A DNA stretch of 64,000 bases from Pseudoneurospora amorphoporcata (lineage: Eukaryota > Ascomycota > Sordariomycetes > Sordariales > Sordariaceae): assembly GCA_033297205.1 (NCBI GenBank), contig MU859161.1, positions 60,710 to 124,709 on the forward strand, read 5' to 3'. Position numbers and translations under genes: made by a program. Positions 32,889-45,989 of this stretch are shown piece after piece. Under the pieces are notes generated by a model. It ran no database searches. It saw only the letters and a program-made list of their open reading frames with translations, and was not told the DNA's origin. Each line of letters opens with the position of its first letter. Positions within the stretch are counted from its first letter, which is position 1.

Positions 32889-35800
32889 AGGTTGAGGGTT
32901 GAAAGGTTGAAACTTGGGCTTGAATGAATATGGAAAAGGAGGAACGGGTTTTGTAGGTATGGAGTAAGGAATTGTGTGCGCAAGCAACTGGACAACGGGC
33001 TGTTAATCACTTTTTTTTGTTACACCCTCCTCTAAACCCGGCATTGATTCGTGGTATCATACCCAAATTTTCTCTTGCCTCCTTTTTCTTCTGATTCTCT
33101 CTACGTCATGGTGGTTGGTCATGGGGGCGGACGGATGGGTTCAGGAAGCGGTTACTGTCGGTAGCTTTCAAGAGTGATTCTTTTGGTTGGGCTGGGGCTT
33201 TTTTTTTTTTTTTTTCCATCAAGGTTGACTTTTCTTTCTACAGCGGACTCGGAAGTGGTGCGCATTCTGATGATCATTGCATGCCGATTATAGAGAACGA
33301 GAGGGGAAGCGATAATGGTCGTTTCTCTCATGGTATACCAGTCAGTTTCATAACGCAGTTTCACATCCTTCATCCTCATCTTCTTCTCGGCTCACTCGTA
33401 CACCAACCGGCCAGATATTTTCAAGTCCGCCATCTTCTGCCCAAGCGATTTATCGTTGGCGGATTTGGAGCACATCAGACGATCAACATCCCACCTTGTC
33501 AATCTTTTCGAGCTCCCGGCCTATTACTCATCCTCCTTCAACAGCCTTGTTGGTTATTCAACTGGTTGGATGCCGTCACCGTGTCTCCCAAGACTCCCGA
33601 GTCTTCTCACTCTCTGTGAACCGCCGATTCCGTTGCTTCGTTTGTAGTGGTCGGCAACCTGCTGCTGCTGTCACTGAACACATTCTCCAAGATTTCGGCA
33701 GCATTCTTCGACCATACGTAAGGGCTTGTGGGGACGAAAAAGAGGTGTCAACACTCGTGACAAGGTGACACGAAAATTTTCAGATGGTGATCATAAAGAC
33801 TGAAGTTACCAAATGAAAGACGACCTCAAAGTTAAAAGCCGAAAATATTTTCCCTAAAAGTCAGTGAGAGGTAACCGCCACCTACCTACCTACCTGGCCC
33901 ATCTTCGGGGCCGGCTCCCATCGCTCCGTCATGGCACAATAACGTTGTGGTCCAAAGCTCCATCCAGCTATGTGACCACGGGCGCCCACATCACGATGAC
34001 AATTACAATACACAATCACAAACCTTGAACTCCTGTGTGACTACTACATACAACCTCGTATTTGAGGGAGACATACTCATGCTGCGACATCGGGTGCTCC
34101 GTTGACGGGGAGTCCCGTTGTGGTCCCGGGAGCATTTTGGTCTCGGAAACTCCACTCCATTCCGGACAGTCGGCAGAAACCCCACCCCCTCTCTCCCTCC
34201 GCGCCAGGGCGCGGCCGTCGAAGACCCGCACAAAGTCGGAGCTTATCAACCACCGGCCCACCGGTTATCCCGAAGTGGGTTCCGGCTTTCCGAGTGGGGG
34301 GGCCGAAACCACCTTCCGTTGTGGCACCCACGAAACACGGTCACGAAGCGATAGCGGGTGGCGATAAGCTGCAATTGACGGGCCAGTGTTACAAGAGGCT
34401 GGGACGCTCCCTCCCGAACGGCAACTGTCGCGAGATTGCATGCTCCTCTTTTGTTGCGACGTGAGGATGGTACAGTGCAAAGATGTTACCTTTTTTCGCT
34501 GAAGGAAGGGGGAGGGGATGGATTATGACATTTTGGGATAATGCTCTGGTTGTGGATTTGATGGAGAGATGGATGCCTGGTTTGGCCCTTGCTTCCATGA
34601 ACGATATCATTTGATATGTGTAGACCATGGAGACATTCTGGTGGTGAGTTGACGGTGAATGGCCGCTCTCGATCTTCACGCCTTGATATCGGTTTCACTG
34701 ACCGCAACCGCCATGATCCCCCATGAGCATGTTTGGTACGATACTACCGGCGTTAAGTGGGAGATGGACGAGATCTCCGCGATAAGAAAAGAGGCCTGTG
34801 AAAATAAAACGACGGTCAAAATTGAAAGCAACTCAACTCCATTTTCGTATTTGTAATCCAGGAAGAACAAACTGAACAATATCAAGACCAGGCACCGCAG
34901 GATCAGGTAATTACATAAGGCAGAACTTCGGATAATGGCATTTAAACTATGAGAAGCCAAGACCGACAAAGGTTAGGGATGGTACAAGGATGGTGTCTCC
35001 ACAGGGGACTTAGGCCCGCTGATCCTACCTATCCCCGGCTCGCAGTTGGATTTGACTTCTGAGAATGAAAAGAAGGGAAAAATATTGGTTGCAAAAAAGA
35101 AAATTGGAAAAAAGTGCCGAAAAACCTTGATCGACTGTGCGCGCAGAACGTAGCGCATGATATCGATGGTTGATTGAAATACCGTGGTAAATCCGGGCGG
35201 ATTGTGGTACAGAATACGCCATAAAAACAGCCATGTACGTGTGAGTGACAAAAATGGAAGCAAAGTAAGGCGGCGAGGGCCGCTGCTTGCGCTGTATGAT
35301 GCACGTAATGTACTATATCCTGTTCAATTAAAAATGGCTGTTGAGGTGCATGTGCAGCATGGTCGACGTTACTCGTCAGAGTAGTGAGCAGCCGCTCCTG
35401 TCAAAGGTCTCTTTTGTGGGCGGGGTTCGTTCAAAATGGGCAACACGGTCATGGTGGGTGGGCAGGCATGTAGAGAATATCATAATGATTCATTGTGGTG
35501 GACTCAGGTTGTAGAACTACAATTCAGCAGGGGGACATGAGCAAAAGGAGGAAGGAAGGCTGGTGGGAAAGAGCGGTCATTTGAGTCACTCGCCGACTTG
35601 CACTTGCACTTTGTCACCCTTTGCGTCTTCTGGGTTTCATTTTTTTTTTTTTTTTTTTTTTTTTTTCGAATTTGCCGATCATCGGGCTTCCAGAGCGATG
35701 GATCAGTCTTGATAATAGGTAACCATCACTGGAACCTTCACTTCACGGCGAGCGACCAAGGTGTTGGAATTAGGTTGCGTATCACTCTGGACACGAGAGA

Positions 35801-36013
35801 AGCATATGGTGGTGTTTCGGGACCACCACCGTTCACTCCACCAGAAATGAAGGATTTCCATGTGATATTGACCAATGGCATGTCACGTTTGCGGCTCCGG
35901 CCCCCCACATCCGACAGTGGGAACGGTCCCCCCCGCCTCTTTTCATCCCGCTGTGCTATTGCCGCCCACCAACTGCACTGCTTACACTACACAAATAAGG
36001 TAAGTACGTACCT
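32889..36013. other. Long intergenic region, no gene seen
   Basis: About 3.1 kb with no supportable gene. It contains T-runs at about 33200-33218 and a run of 27 T at 35640-35666, a TACCTACCTACCTACC-type stretch near 33880, and small frames without motifs around 34000-35300. Confidence 0.45.
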
Positions 36014-36015
36014 AC

Positions 36016-36372
36016 AGTAGAAACCCCTGTTAATGCAAAGACTATCTTTTGCAAATCGCCCCCCTTTGCAAAGGATTTCGTCTGCCTGCATTCCCTCTGG
36101 TGGCTGAGGTGGGACTGCAACGTGCAACTGCAACGGCTAGCGGACCGAAATTGCATTAACAGGGGCCTAGTTTTGGTGAGAGAGGCATCCTTATACCCCT
36201 CTACCGGGGGTCCGGTCGCTCTATAAGACCCACTTTTTAGGCCCCGCGGCGATCCTTCAATGGCCAGAAGGCCGTGTCTGGTCTGTGCGCTGGAACCCTC
36301 TATTGCAAAACCCTCTCTTTTGCAAAAGATTTCGGTCGCCGGAATTAGTTGTATTAACAGGGGTTTCTACTG
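36016..36372. mobile_element. 357-bp MITE, pogo/Fot-like (TA target)
   Basis: Terminal inverted repeats of at least 20 bp, CAGTAGAAACCCCTGTTAAT, occur at 36016-36035 and as the reverse complement at 36353-36372. They are flanked by TA at 36014-36015 and 36373-36374. The sequence CAGTA at the tips is typical of pogo/Fot1 elements. Subterminal TTTTGCAAA motifs occur on both sides. A third, partial copy of the end sequence (15 bp, CCCCTGTTAATGCAA) lies inside in reverse orientation at 36151-36165. There is no coding frame. Confidence 0.88.
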
Positions 36373-36374
36373 TA

Positions 36375-37680
36375 CCTCACTGCAATTCTCAGCCTCCCAG
36401 AACGGCAATTCAATGTCTTGACGCTTAATTGGAACTTTTTGTTTCGTTTCCGGCTTCATTTCCAGTCGTCTCCATGGGGTTCAATCTTCCCCGGAGTTCC
36501 CCCGTCTTTTCAAACGAGATCCCCACCGTCTCCGCGCTGATATAAGGAACTACATACACTACTTGAGGAAAATGATCCGGATGTTTACTGTTTACATTGG
36601 CTGATCAGAGAAAGGCGGTGATGTGCAACTGCTCCTGGGCTTGGCATGGATTAGGCTTCGAATCCTTCTTTCCAGTTTTATCGGTGAATGAATCAAAGTT
36701 TGCATCTGCAAGATAAGATATGGAGCGCTCCTCCCAGGTTGTCGGAGATGTACCTGCCCAGCCGGCAGCCTGCCCCAACTAGGTAGGTACCTACCTGTAG
36801 TGTGAGCTGGTGGAGCCTCCGATGAGAAGGGTCGGGCCGAGACTGCCCCCTTGATCCAACGGATTTTGATATCGAACATCATCAATCTTCCTCACAGAAA
36901 TCACAGGCAGTCATCCAGTCCTCGCCATGGTCACCTTGTTCTGTCAAGAAGAAAAAAGAGGAATAACAACAAGAAAGAACACGAGCTACGACGACTTTAC
37001 GTATTTCCGCAGAATGTCCCCTCCGCTTGCATCTGAGCCGACGTCGATTGGATATCCCGTCGCCAAGAAGCGCCGATGCCACTGCAATTCCCCTTTACTT
37101 TGCCCGCCCCCCCGGCCGCGTTGGTTTGTCGGCAGCAAAGAAATCAAACTAGAAGAAAAAAAAAAAAAAAAAAATCCCTTGCCCGGTACATGGGCGACAT
37201 GGTGCCGGATGTGCCATTGCAGACGAAAAGGGTCTAATCAGGCCATGGCAGGTCGGAAGCAACTCGATGCAACACTTTGAGTTGGACCCGTTTCCAAAAG
37301 ACCTTTCCAGATTTATTCCTTTGCGTCTACCCCTCCTCTGCATCACTTCATCATCGTCTTGACTGGCGAAGAGTGTGGCACATAGTCCTTCCTCCCCATA
37401 CCTTGATCGACTAACCTCCTGTGGTTGCGCTCGTTTGGTTTGGACGAAAGGCTTCTATCCCTTCTCACCACTCTTTTCCTCTAATTTAGGCTTTTGATCC
37501 TTATCTTTCTCATCCAACTACCTAGTCTTCATCTTCGAAAACAGTTAGTGACCTTCCCTTGCCATTTCCAGTCAAAGCCGAAGCTGTAACAGTCAAAGGT
37601 CTTCATTATCATCAATAAGCATAACTAACTCTTGTTTTACCCCAACAGTAATAACCGAGTTGTCCTTTACACCAGTCCAG
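36375..37680. other. Upstream region of the ABC transporter gene
   Basis: No separate gene is supported. It contains a TAGGTAGGTACCTACC stretch at 36782-36797 and a long A-run at about 37157-37174. A probable 5' UTR intron lies at 37544-37648 (GTTAGT donor, ACTAACT branch site, CAACAG acceptor), ending 32 bp before the start codon. Confidence 0.5.
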
Positions 37681-40600
37681 ATGGACTCTCACACAGCTGG
37701 GCGGAAGCCTAGTATCGAAGGCCCTGCGCCCAACCTAACCGAACCGCCATCCACAGCCGCCTCCTCCAGGACCCAGGATATCGAGGAGCTTCGTGAAGAG
37801 GCCCGCCGAAACAATCGCAATGGCCTTAGCCGCGCTGTCTCCGGTGTCTCTGTCGAACAGGCTGAGCACGACTTTCGCGAGCTGCGAAGGGAGTTGTCTC
37901 GCGCGAGCCGTACTCAAAGCCATACCAGCAAGTCACACCATGGAGACCCCGAGAAGGGACAGATGCACACCGAAACCTCATCCGAGAGTGCACCGGAGCA
38001 ATACGACCTCGAGGCTGCGCTGCGTGGCGATCTGGAGGCAGAGAGGGAAGCCGGCATCCGCCCCAAGCATATCGGTGTCTACTGGGACGGCTTGACTGTG
38101 AAGGGTATTGCTAGTAGCACTAACTTCGTCAAGACGTTCCCCAACGCCTTTATCGACTTCTTCGACGTCGTCTCTCCCCTTGTCAACATGTTGGGTCTCG
38201 GCAAGAAGATGCCCGAGGCGACCTTGCTGCATAGCTTCAGAGGTGTTTGCAAGCCTGGAGAGATGGTCCTAGTCCTTGGAAAGCCCGGCTCCGGATGTAC
38301 CACGTTCCTCAAGAACATTGTCAACCAGCGCGATGGATTCACGTCTGTTACTGGCGATGTGAAATATGGACTCTTCACTTCTGAAGAGTTTGTTCAGTAT
38401 CGTGGCGAGGCTGTCTACAACATGGAAGAGGATATGCACCATCCCACTCTCACCGTTGAGCAGACCCTTGCGTTCGCTCTTGACGTCAAGATCCCCGGAA
38501 AGCTTCCTGCTGGTATTTCTAAGCAGGCCTTCAAGGAGAAGGTCATTACGACGCTCCTCAAGATGTTCAACATTGAGCACACTCGCCACACGATCGTCGG
38601 TAATCCCTTCATCCGTGGTGTCTCTGGTGGTGAGAGAAAGCGTGTGTCCATTGCTGAAATGCTTATTACCAACGCCTGTGTTTTGTCTTGGGACAACAGC
38701 ACCCGTGGCTTGGACGCTTCGACCGCCCTCGACTTTGCCAAGGCGCTTCGTATCCAGACGGATCTGTACAAGACGACCACCTTTGTTTCGCTCTATCAGG
38801 CCTCGGAAAACATCTACAAGCTCTTTGATAAGGTCTTGGTCATCGACGAGGGACGACAAGTCTACTTTGGCCCTACTTCAGAAGCCAGGGGTTACTTTGA
38901 GGGCTTGGGCTTCGCTCCACGCCCGCGACAGACCACGCCCGATTATGTCACTGGCTGCACCGACGACTTCGAGCGCGAGTACCAGGAGGGCCGTTCGCCG
39001 GAGAACGCACCTCACAGTCCGGAGACATTGGAGGTGGCGTTCAATGAATCCAAGTTTGCTCGGGAGCTGGAGCGTGAGATGGCGGATTACAAGCAATCAC
39101 TCGTCGAAGAGAAGGAAAAGCACCAAGATTTCCAGGTCGCTGTCAGGGAACAAAAGCGGAAGGGTGCTGGCAAGAAGTCGGCTTACTCCGTCGGATTCCA
39201 TCAACAGGTCTGGGCTTTGATGAAGCGCCAGTTTGTTCTCAAGATGCAGGATCGCCTTGCCCTCGGCCTCTCGTGGCTGAGGAGTATCGTGATTGCCATC
39301 GTTCTCGGTACCCTCTATCTCAACCTCGGTAAAACCTCCGCCAGTGCGTTCAGCAAGGGTGGTATCATGTTCACCTCTCTACTGTTCAACGCTTTCCAGG
39401 CCTTCTCAGAGCTGGCAGGAACTATGCTTGGACGAGGTGTTGTCGAACGCCATAGGCGTTATGCATTCCATCGTCCTTCAGCTCTGTGGATCGCTCAAAT
39501 TTTCGTCGATCAGGCCTTCTCCGCGTCTCAGATCCTGTTGTTCTCCATCATTGTCTACTTCATGACGAACCTGGTCCGCAGTGCTGGCGCCTTCTTCATC
39601 TTCTACCTCATGGTCTTGTCCGGCAACATTGGCATGACTCTCTTCTTCCGTATTATCGGCTGCGTGAGTCCCGATTTCGATTACGCCATCAAGTTCGCTG
39701 TTGTCACTATTACCTTCTTCATCACCACATCCGGCTATCTGATCCAGTATCAGTCCGAACAGGTTTGGTTGAGGTGGATCTACTGGATCAATATCCTGGG
39801 TCTAACGTTCAGCTCCATGATGGAGAATGAGTTTTCCAGAATCGACATGACTTGCACCGACGACTCCTTAGTTCCTGCTGGTCCCGAGTATACTGACATC
39901 AACCACCAAGTGTGCACGCTTCCCGGTTCGACCCCCGGCACCAAGTTTATCTCCGGCAAGGCCTACATCTCGCAAGGCTTCTCCTACAACGCCAGCGATC
40001 TATGGAGAAACTGGGGTATCGTCATGGCCCTGATCATTTTCTTCCTCATCATGAATGTCGTTCTAGGCGAAATTATCAGCTTCAGCGGTGGAGGCAGCCT
40101 CGCCAAGGTCTTCCAGCGGCCCAACGATGAGCGTAAGAAACTCAACGCGGCACTGCAAGAGAAGCGTGATGCCCGACGCAAGGCACGGAAGGAGCACGAA
40201 GGTTCGGACCTTAAGATCAATTCGGAGAGCATTCTTACTTGGGAAAACCTTACCTACGACGTCCCTGTGCCCGGTGGCACTCGCCGCCTTCTCAACAACG
40301 TCTTTGGATACGTCAAGCCAGGCCAGCTCACTGCCCTCATGGGCGCTTCGGGAGCCGGTAAGACTACCCTGTTGGATGTCCTTGCTGGGAGAAAAAATAT
40401 CGGTGTTATTGGCGGTGATATTCTCGTCGATGGCATCAAGCCCGGTAAGGAATTCCAGCGCAGCACATCATATGCCGAGCAGCTCGATATACATGACCCA
40501 TCGCAGACCGTTCGTGAGGCCCTTCGGTTCTCTGCCGACCTTCGCCAGCCTTTCCAAACTCCCCGGGAGGAGAAGTACGCCTACGTCGAGGAGATTATCT

Positions 40601-42218
40601 CCCTTTTGGAAATGGAGACCTTCGCCGACGCCATCGTGGGCTCCCCGGAGGCTGGTCTGACTGTCGAACAACGAAAGCGAGTCACCATTGGTGTTGAGCT
40701 TGCCGCCCGCCCTCAGCTGCTCCTGTTCCTCGATGAACCGACCTCGGGCCTCGACAGCCAGAGTGCCTTCAACATCGTCCGCTTCCTGAAGAAACTTGCC
40801 GCTGCCGGCCAAGCCATTCTCTGCACCATCCACCAGCCCAACGCCGCCCTATTCGAGAACTTCGACCGCCTGCTCCTCCTCAAGTCCGGTGGCCGCTGTG
40901 TCTACTTTGGTGACATTGGCAAAGACGCCTGCGTTTTGAGCGACTACCTTAGACGCCACGGTGCCATGCCCAAGGAGACCGACAACGTAGCCGAGTTCAT
41001 GCTCGAAGCCATTGGTGCCGGCTCATCCCCTCGCATCGGCAACCGCGACTGGGCCGACATCTGGGCCGACTCACCCGAGCTCGCGAACGTGAAGGACACC
41101 ATCCTCCAAATGAAGGAATCCCGCAAGTCAGCCGGTGAACAAGTCAACCATGACCTAGAGCGCGAGTACGCTTCTCCCCTTTGGCACCAGCTCAAGGTCG
41201 TCACGCACCGCACCAACCTCGCGCTGTGGCGCTCGCCCAACTACCTATTCACACGTGTCTTCTCTCACGCCGTGATCGCGCTCATCACGGGCTTGACTTA
41301 CCTCAACCTCGACTTGTCTCGTGAATCACTACAGTACAAGGTCTTCGTCTGCTTCCAGGTCACCGTCCTCCCCGCCATCGTCATCTCCCAGGTCGAAGTC
41401 ATGTACCACATCAAACGCACCATCTTCTTCCGCGAGCAGTCGTCGAAGATGTACAACTCCTTCACCTTCGCTGCGTCAATGGTCATCGCCGAGATGCCTT
41501 ACAACATCCTCTGCGCCGTCATATTTTTTGTGTTTGTCTACTACATACCCGGCTTGTCCTCGGAATCGTCGCGCGCGGGTTATCAGTTCTTCATGGTACT
41601 CATCACCGAAGTCTTTTCCGTCACCATGGGGCAGTGCCTCTCGGCCCTTACCCCGACCGTCTTTATTTCCTCGCAATTCGACCCCTTTATCATGATCACC
41701 TTCGCCCTCTTCTGCGGCGTCACCATCCCGGCCCCGCAAATGCCCAAGTTCTGGCGGAAGTGGCTGTACGAGCTGAACCCTTTCACTCGCCTCATCAGCG
41801 GCATGGTGGTTACCGAACTCCACGACTTGCCCGTTATCTGCAAGGATTACGAGCTACAGAGCTTTTCTGCTCCGGACGGACAATCCTGTGGCGAGTACAT
41901 GGAGCCCTTCTTCAACAGGGGAGGAGCGGGATACTTGGTGAATAACGCCACGAGCGCGTGCCAGTATTGCGCGTATAAAGTGGGCGATCAGTTTTATCAG
42001 CCGCTGGGCATCAGCTTCGATAACAGATGGAGGGACTTGGGGATTTTCTTGGCTTTTATCGGGAGTAATTTGATTATTCTGTTTGTGGCGGTAAGTTTTT
42101 CAACCACCCCCGCCTTCCTTCCACTTTCTTCACGAGAGGAGTTCTCGGTTTTGAACTGAGCCTGTTGCTGACGAGTTATCTTTCACAGAGCCGATACCTC
42201 AATTTTAACAGGCGTTAA
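37681..42218 (+). CDS. ABC transporter, PDR/ABCG full-length type
   Basis: Exon 1 (37681-42090) and a ten-codon exon 2 (42189-42218, ending SRYLNFNRR) give 1479 residues. The order is (NBD-TMD)x2, as in yeast Pdr5. The first nucleotide-binding domain has the degenerate Walker A GKPGSGCTTF (near residue 200), signature VSGGERKRVS (near 313) and VLSWDNSTRGLD. The second has canonical GASGAGKTT (near 888), a degenerate signature TVEQRKRVTIG (near 993) and FLDEPTSGLD. This asymmetry is normal for the fungal family. Each NBD is followed by about six membrane segments, with a Cys-containing extracellular loop after the fifth. It exports drugs or lipids at the plasma membrane; the substrate is unknown. 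The small terminal exon is a recurring feature of these genes and supports the model. Confidence 0.95.
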
Positions 42219-43159
42219 GCTACCTCGGCCTTCCCAATAGCGGTCTTCGAGTATCCAAACGCAGTTTCTCTCTCTCCGAGCATCTTCCGCTTGGATACCG
42301 AAGAAATATTTCAGATGCGCTCCGCGGAAAAGCATTTCTCGTACAACCTACCTATCAGCACTATACCCTTTCTCTCATTTTAAACTTCTCGCCGAGGGTT
42401 TTGGACAAAAAACAATTCACTCGACTTTTTACCGTATCAACAGCGTTTTGTAATTGGGATCTGTCAACATATAGATGGACACACACATAGAATTGGGATT
42501 GACTCAGTGAAGCGGCTGAGGACAAGCGAAGATTGAGGGTTGGGGAAACAGCGGAGTGTGGACTTTGGACGAAGGTTGTGTAATTTGATGTTGCGGAAGC
42601 AAAGGGGTGGATGGGAGTGGTGGAATGTTATTTGACGCAGATGTAACAGATGATGATGGATGCGGCATGTATGCATGATCATGAAGACGAATACACCCAT
42701 ATTAGAGACAGTTTTGCGTAATCTGTGTCAATATGTGAACTTGGTTAAACTCTGTTGAGCCCTCTTTCCTCTGTGTACCGCTTCGAACGAGGTGGCGAGC
42801 CTCGGGAATGGAACGACTGCTCTGATTCATTTCGACTGTAAGATGAATATTGGCTGTGATAGAGCTAACTACAGAGACGCTCCAAACGTCCAGGTATAAT
42901 ACCCTTCTCTACTAACTTCCCACTGCACATCCCCAATAAATAAATGGATCTTTCCTCCGGGTGAAGAGTCCGAAACTCTACCTATATAGAGTATGTTCTA
43001 CCACGACCTCCGTACCCATCCAGCCCTCGCCCCTTCTCAGGCCAAGCACAATGTACATCGGCTCAACCATCGCCCTGGTCCCAGTCAATGATCTCTTCAT
43101 AATCCCACTCCAACTGTGCGTAGGAGCTGTCGGTCATATCAGTTTCTATAGTACCTAGA
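42219..43159. other. Intergenic, convergent 3' ends
   Basis: 3' flanks of the ABC transporter gene and the minus-strand DUF1295 gene. No feature is supported. Confidence 0.5.
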
Positions 43160-44419
43160 TCAAAAAGGAAAGAACTTGGGTGTCTCTATCTTCCACCTCT
43201 GGTACTTCTTGTCATCGCCATACAGCTTGTTGTACTTCCTCTCAGCGTACGGCACGCCCGTGACCTTCAGCATCAAAAAAGTGACAAATGCAGGGCCGAC
43301 TGTGCAGAAAAACATGATCAAAAGGATGCTCATGGGGGAGGAATCAGCAGCAGCCAGAGACTCCTGAGCGTCCTTAAAGAGGAGAACACCGAGGGAAACA
43401 GAAGCAATGCCTACCCAGAGCATCGACTCGCCAAAGTAGTTGGGGAATTGGCTGTAGTCAACTTGCATTAGTCAGGAATCCAGCGTAAGGGTCAAAGAGT
43501 AGAAACGCACCACTTGGACCACAAGCCGCTGGTCAGGAACTGCTCGTCGTGGGCCTTGTTCTGCTTCTCCTTTTGCCACTTGCTCTTCTGGTAGTCGGCA
43601 ACGACTTCAACCACGAAGCCGATAATCCACAGTCCAAATCCGGAGAAGTCCGTAGGCTTCACTTTTTGGATGGAAGGGACGCCGGAAGGGATCGAGTTGA
43701 CAGCAATGACGGGCAGCATGCAGAAGGTGACCCAGGTCGCCTGGCCGATAAAGGCCCTGAGGTAGCGGCGTGGGTTGATCCGGATCTCGGTGAAGCGATG
43801 ATCGTGGCCTTCGCGGAGAATTCGGCGGAAGAGGTAGACTCCCACTGCATTGTGGTCGGGGAATTAGCAGAGTGTCTTGGTTGACAAAGTTGGGGATAAG
43901 CAGTGAGGGTTTCGGGGGGGGGGGGGGGGGGGGGGCGGGGGTAGCCCCCAACTGCCAGATACAACCATTAAAAACTTAGTGTCACATACAAAAAAAACCC
44001 CAAACGCCGCCCCCACAACACACAACAAGCTGTCTCCAGTTGTAGTCAATGGCGAGAGGGGTGCCAGCGGCGACGTCCTGGACAATATTGGATCTTTTGA
44101 AGGGCGCCACCAAGAGACTTCCCCATCCCGGCTCGGTTCCGGTGACCGTCTCGACGCCCTCCTTGATGGCATCCGCAACTTGGCCAAGGTTGTCCCCGCC
44201 ATACATGGCCCTGATGGCCGGCAGGTAGAGGCTCAAGAGGTTGACGATGAGGAAAGTGGACAGTCCCGAGGCGTCGAAGAAGCGGTCGGACTTGTAGACG
44301 ATGGAAGGGATTGCGACAAGAACCTGAATCGCGTAAGCGACCATGATGCAGGGGACGACATTGCGGTTGAGCGGGCTGGCAAAGTTGGTCAGATCGAGGA
44401 GGGACTGGATGATGGCCAT
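43160..44419 (-). CDS. DUF1295 membrane protein (steroid-reductase-like)
   Basis: Three minus-strand exons (44419-43990, 43844-43511, 43451-43160) give 351 residues. The splice joins restore GFFLGVYLFRRIL and LWSKCQFPNYFGESMLW. The latter corresponds to the family signature (usually SRHPNYFGE), with Cys-Gln-Phe where Ser-Arg-His is common, an oddity. About six to eight hydrophobic segments make it an integral membrane protein, probably of the ER. DUF1295 proteins (PF06966) are related to the C-terminal domain of 5-alpha-reductases and isoprenylcysteine methyltransferases; the reaction of the fungal members is not known. Intron 1 (145 bp) contains a run of 23 C in the transcript. The start is the ATG at 44419 (MAIIQSLLDL); the open frame extends further upstream but has no ATG. 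Confidence 0.85.
43914..43936 (+). repeat. Run of 23 G in an intron of the DUF1295 gene
   Basis: Uninterrupted 23 G on the plus strand, then C and five more G. It lies inside intron 1 of the minus-strand gene, so the transcript has 23 C. Likely variable in length between isolates. Confidence 0.9.
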
Positions 44420-45989
44420 TTTTGCGGTTTGACCTGCGGTCTCGGTGCTGCTGGACTGGAAGTACTGTTGTCGAATAACGACCGGGAGAGTCGCCACGAT
44501 GCCCTCAGGGTAAGGCGAAGGAGGGAAGAAGGGAGTTGAGCGAGGAGGCGAGGAGGAAAAGCCTGTCCTGGTAGAGGGTGAGGACTGGAGAGAAGTCTTG
44601 GACCAAGTTGCAAAAGGGAGAACCCGCGACCCTTTCTGAAGAGCGGAATGGAAAACTTTCCATCCAAGAAGCCTGCCCTTCACCGAGAGGAATTAGGGCA
44701 AGTGATCGCAGCTTCCTCGGAGAGGGACGAGAAAAGAAGAGAAAGTGGGACCACGAGTTGGAGTGAATGGTCCTTCAGTTTGTCTCGTGAGGTACTCGTG
44801 AACCTTTTCAAACGAAGTGCTCCTTCCGTCTTGCATGGGATTGAGAATAGACGAGGAAGGGGTTGCCTCCGTTGGGGTCAGCAGGTCCGAGCTGCCTTAT
44901 CTAAGGTTGACTTAACGCATGGTGCGGTCTTCCTCTAGACTTAGGATTATGAGCTCATCGGTTGGAAGAATCTCTTGCCTATTGTCTTTGGAGGGAATGA
45001 TGGGCATCACGACTGGTGGTATTAGGTCGGTGTGAGATCTAGTGGGATGGCCGGAGAGGTGGTTTCAGCCCTACTTTATCTTGGGAGAAGAACCTTTGCA
45101 AGATGGAAGAGTCCAAGAATGGTTGACCTTGCTCTCCTTTTTTGGCCGACATTATGAATTTTATATTTGACAACCGTCAACGTGGTTTTTGTCTTGTAGT
45201 CATTGTGGTTATGCGTCGCGACCTCTACTGGGCATGGCTGCCTCGTCTCTCGGTTCTCGGGTTCCGGAGTTGTACAACTTTTTAAAAGGACCCGCAAGCT
45301 ATCCCAATTCGGTTTTCACTTCATTTGAATGGTAAGAGGACTTAAGGTTCCAGCTTTGAGGGTCATGCCTAGGCTAGCCTACCATGCTAGCGGCGATTGT
45401 TACGATTGTACTACCACGAAACGCGCCACGGGAAAAAATACCGTACACAAGCTTGATAATATCTTTGCGGCCGCCGGCACTTGGCACCAGTCAGGGCGCG
45501 TACCGTGAGTACGGTAAGTTTGTGGGTAGGATGAGATGTTTGGTAGATAGCGAGAAGGGTATCAATATCTGCTGTGAAGCGCAATCCTGGGAAAGCCCAG
45601 GACGCTGCCATCCACGAGGACAATCCAGTTTCGAAGCTCCAGGACAATAATTTTTGTTCTTGGTCGCATCCGGTCAAGCTGTCACGGCTCACAAGACCAT
45701 GTAAACATGTCGTGCCAGCATCAGCGCCGGGGTTATGGCAGCAAAGGCCTGGATATGGTGTAACACGCGCGGAGTGAAGATATAGACTTCCGCCGGAGCG
45801 TAATACGTTCGGCTGGGTGGTGGTGCAACGCGACTGACGTCCCCCACAGAAAACAAGGGGCCTGAGAACGCACTCCTCTTCCATGGGTATCATGATGGTA
45901 TAAAACAAAGCTCAATCCGTCTATATACGAGCGCCATTCAGACCGCTTTTTATTCTCTAAACCAGAATATCAGATAATCTCACGAGTCT
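44420..45989. other. Intergenic, no gene seen
   Basis: Upstream of the DUF1295 gene and downstream of the P450 gene. Frames at 45411-45908 (minus) have no motif. Nothing is annotated. Confidence 0.5.

Noticed and set aside
38269..38859. Minus-strand frames opposite the ABC transporter exon
   Set aside because: Shadow frames of a strongly coding exon; no motif of their own.
43914..43942. Possible sequencing artefact in the 23-G run
   Set aside because: Cannot be judged from sequence alone. Homopolymers of this length are prone to length error, but the flanking splice sites are intact, so the gene model does not depend on it.
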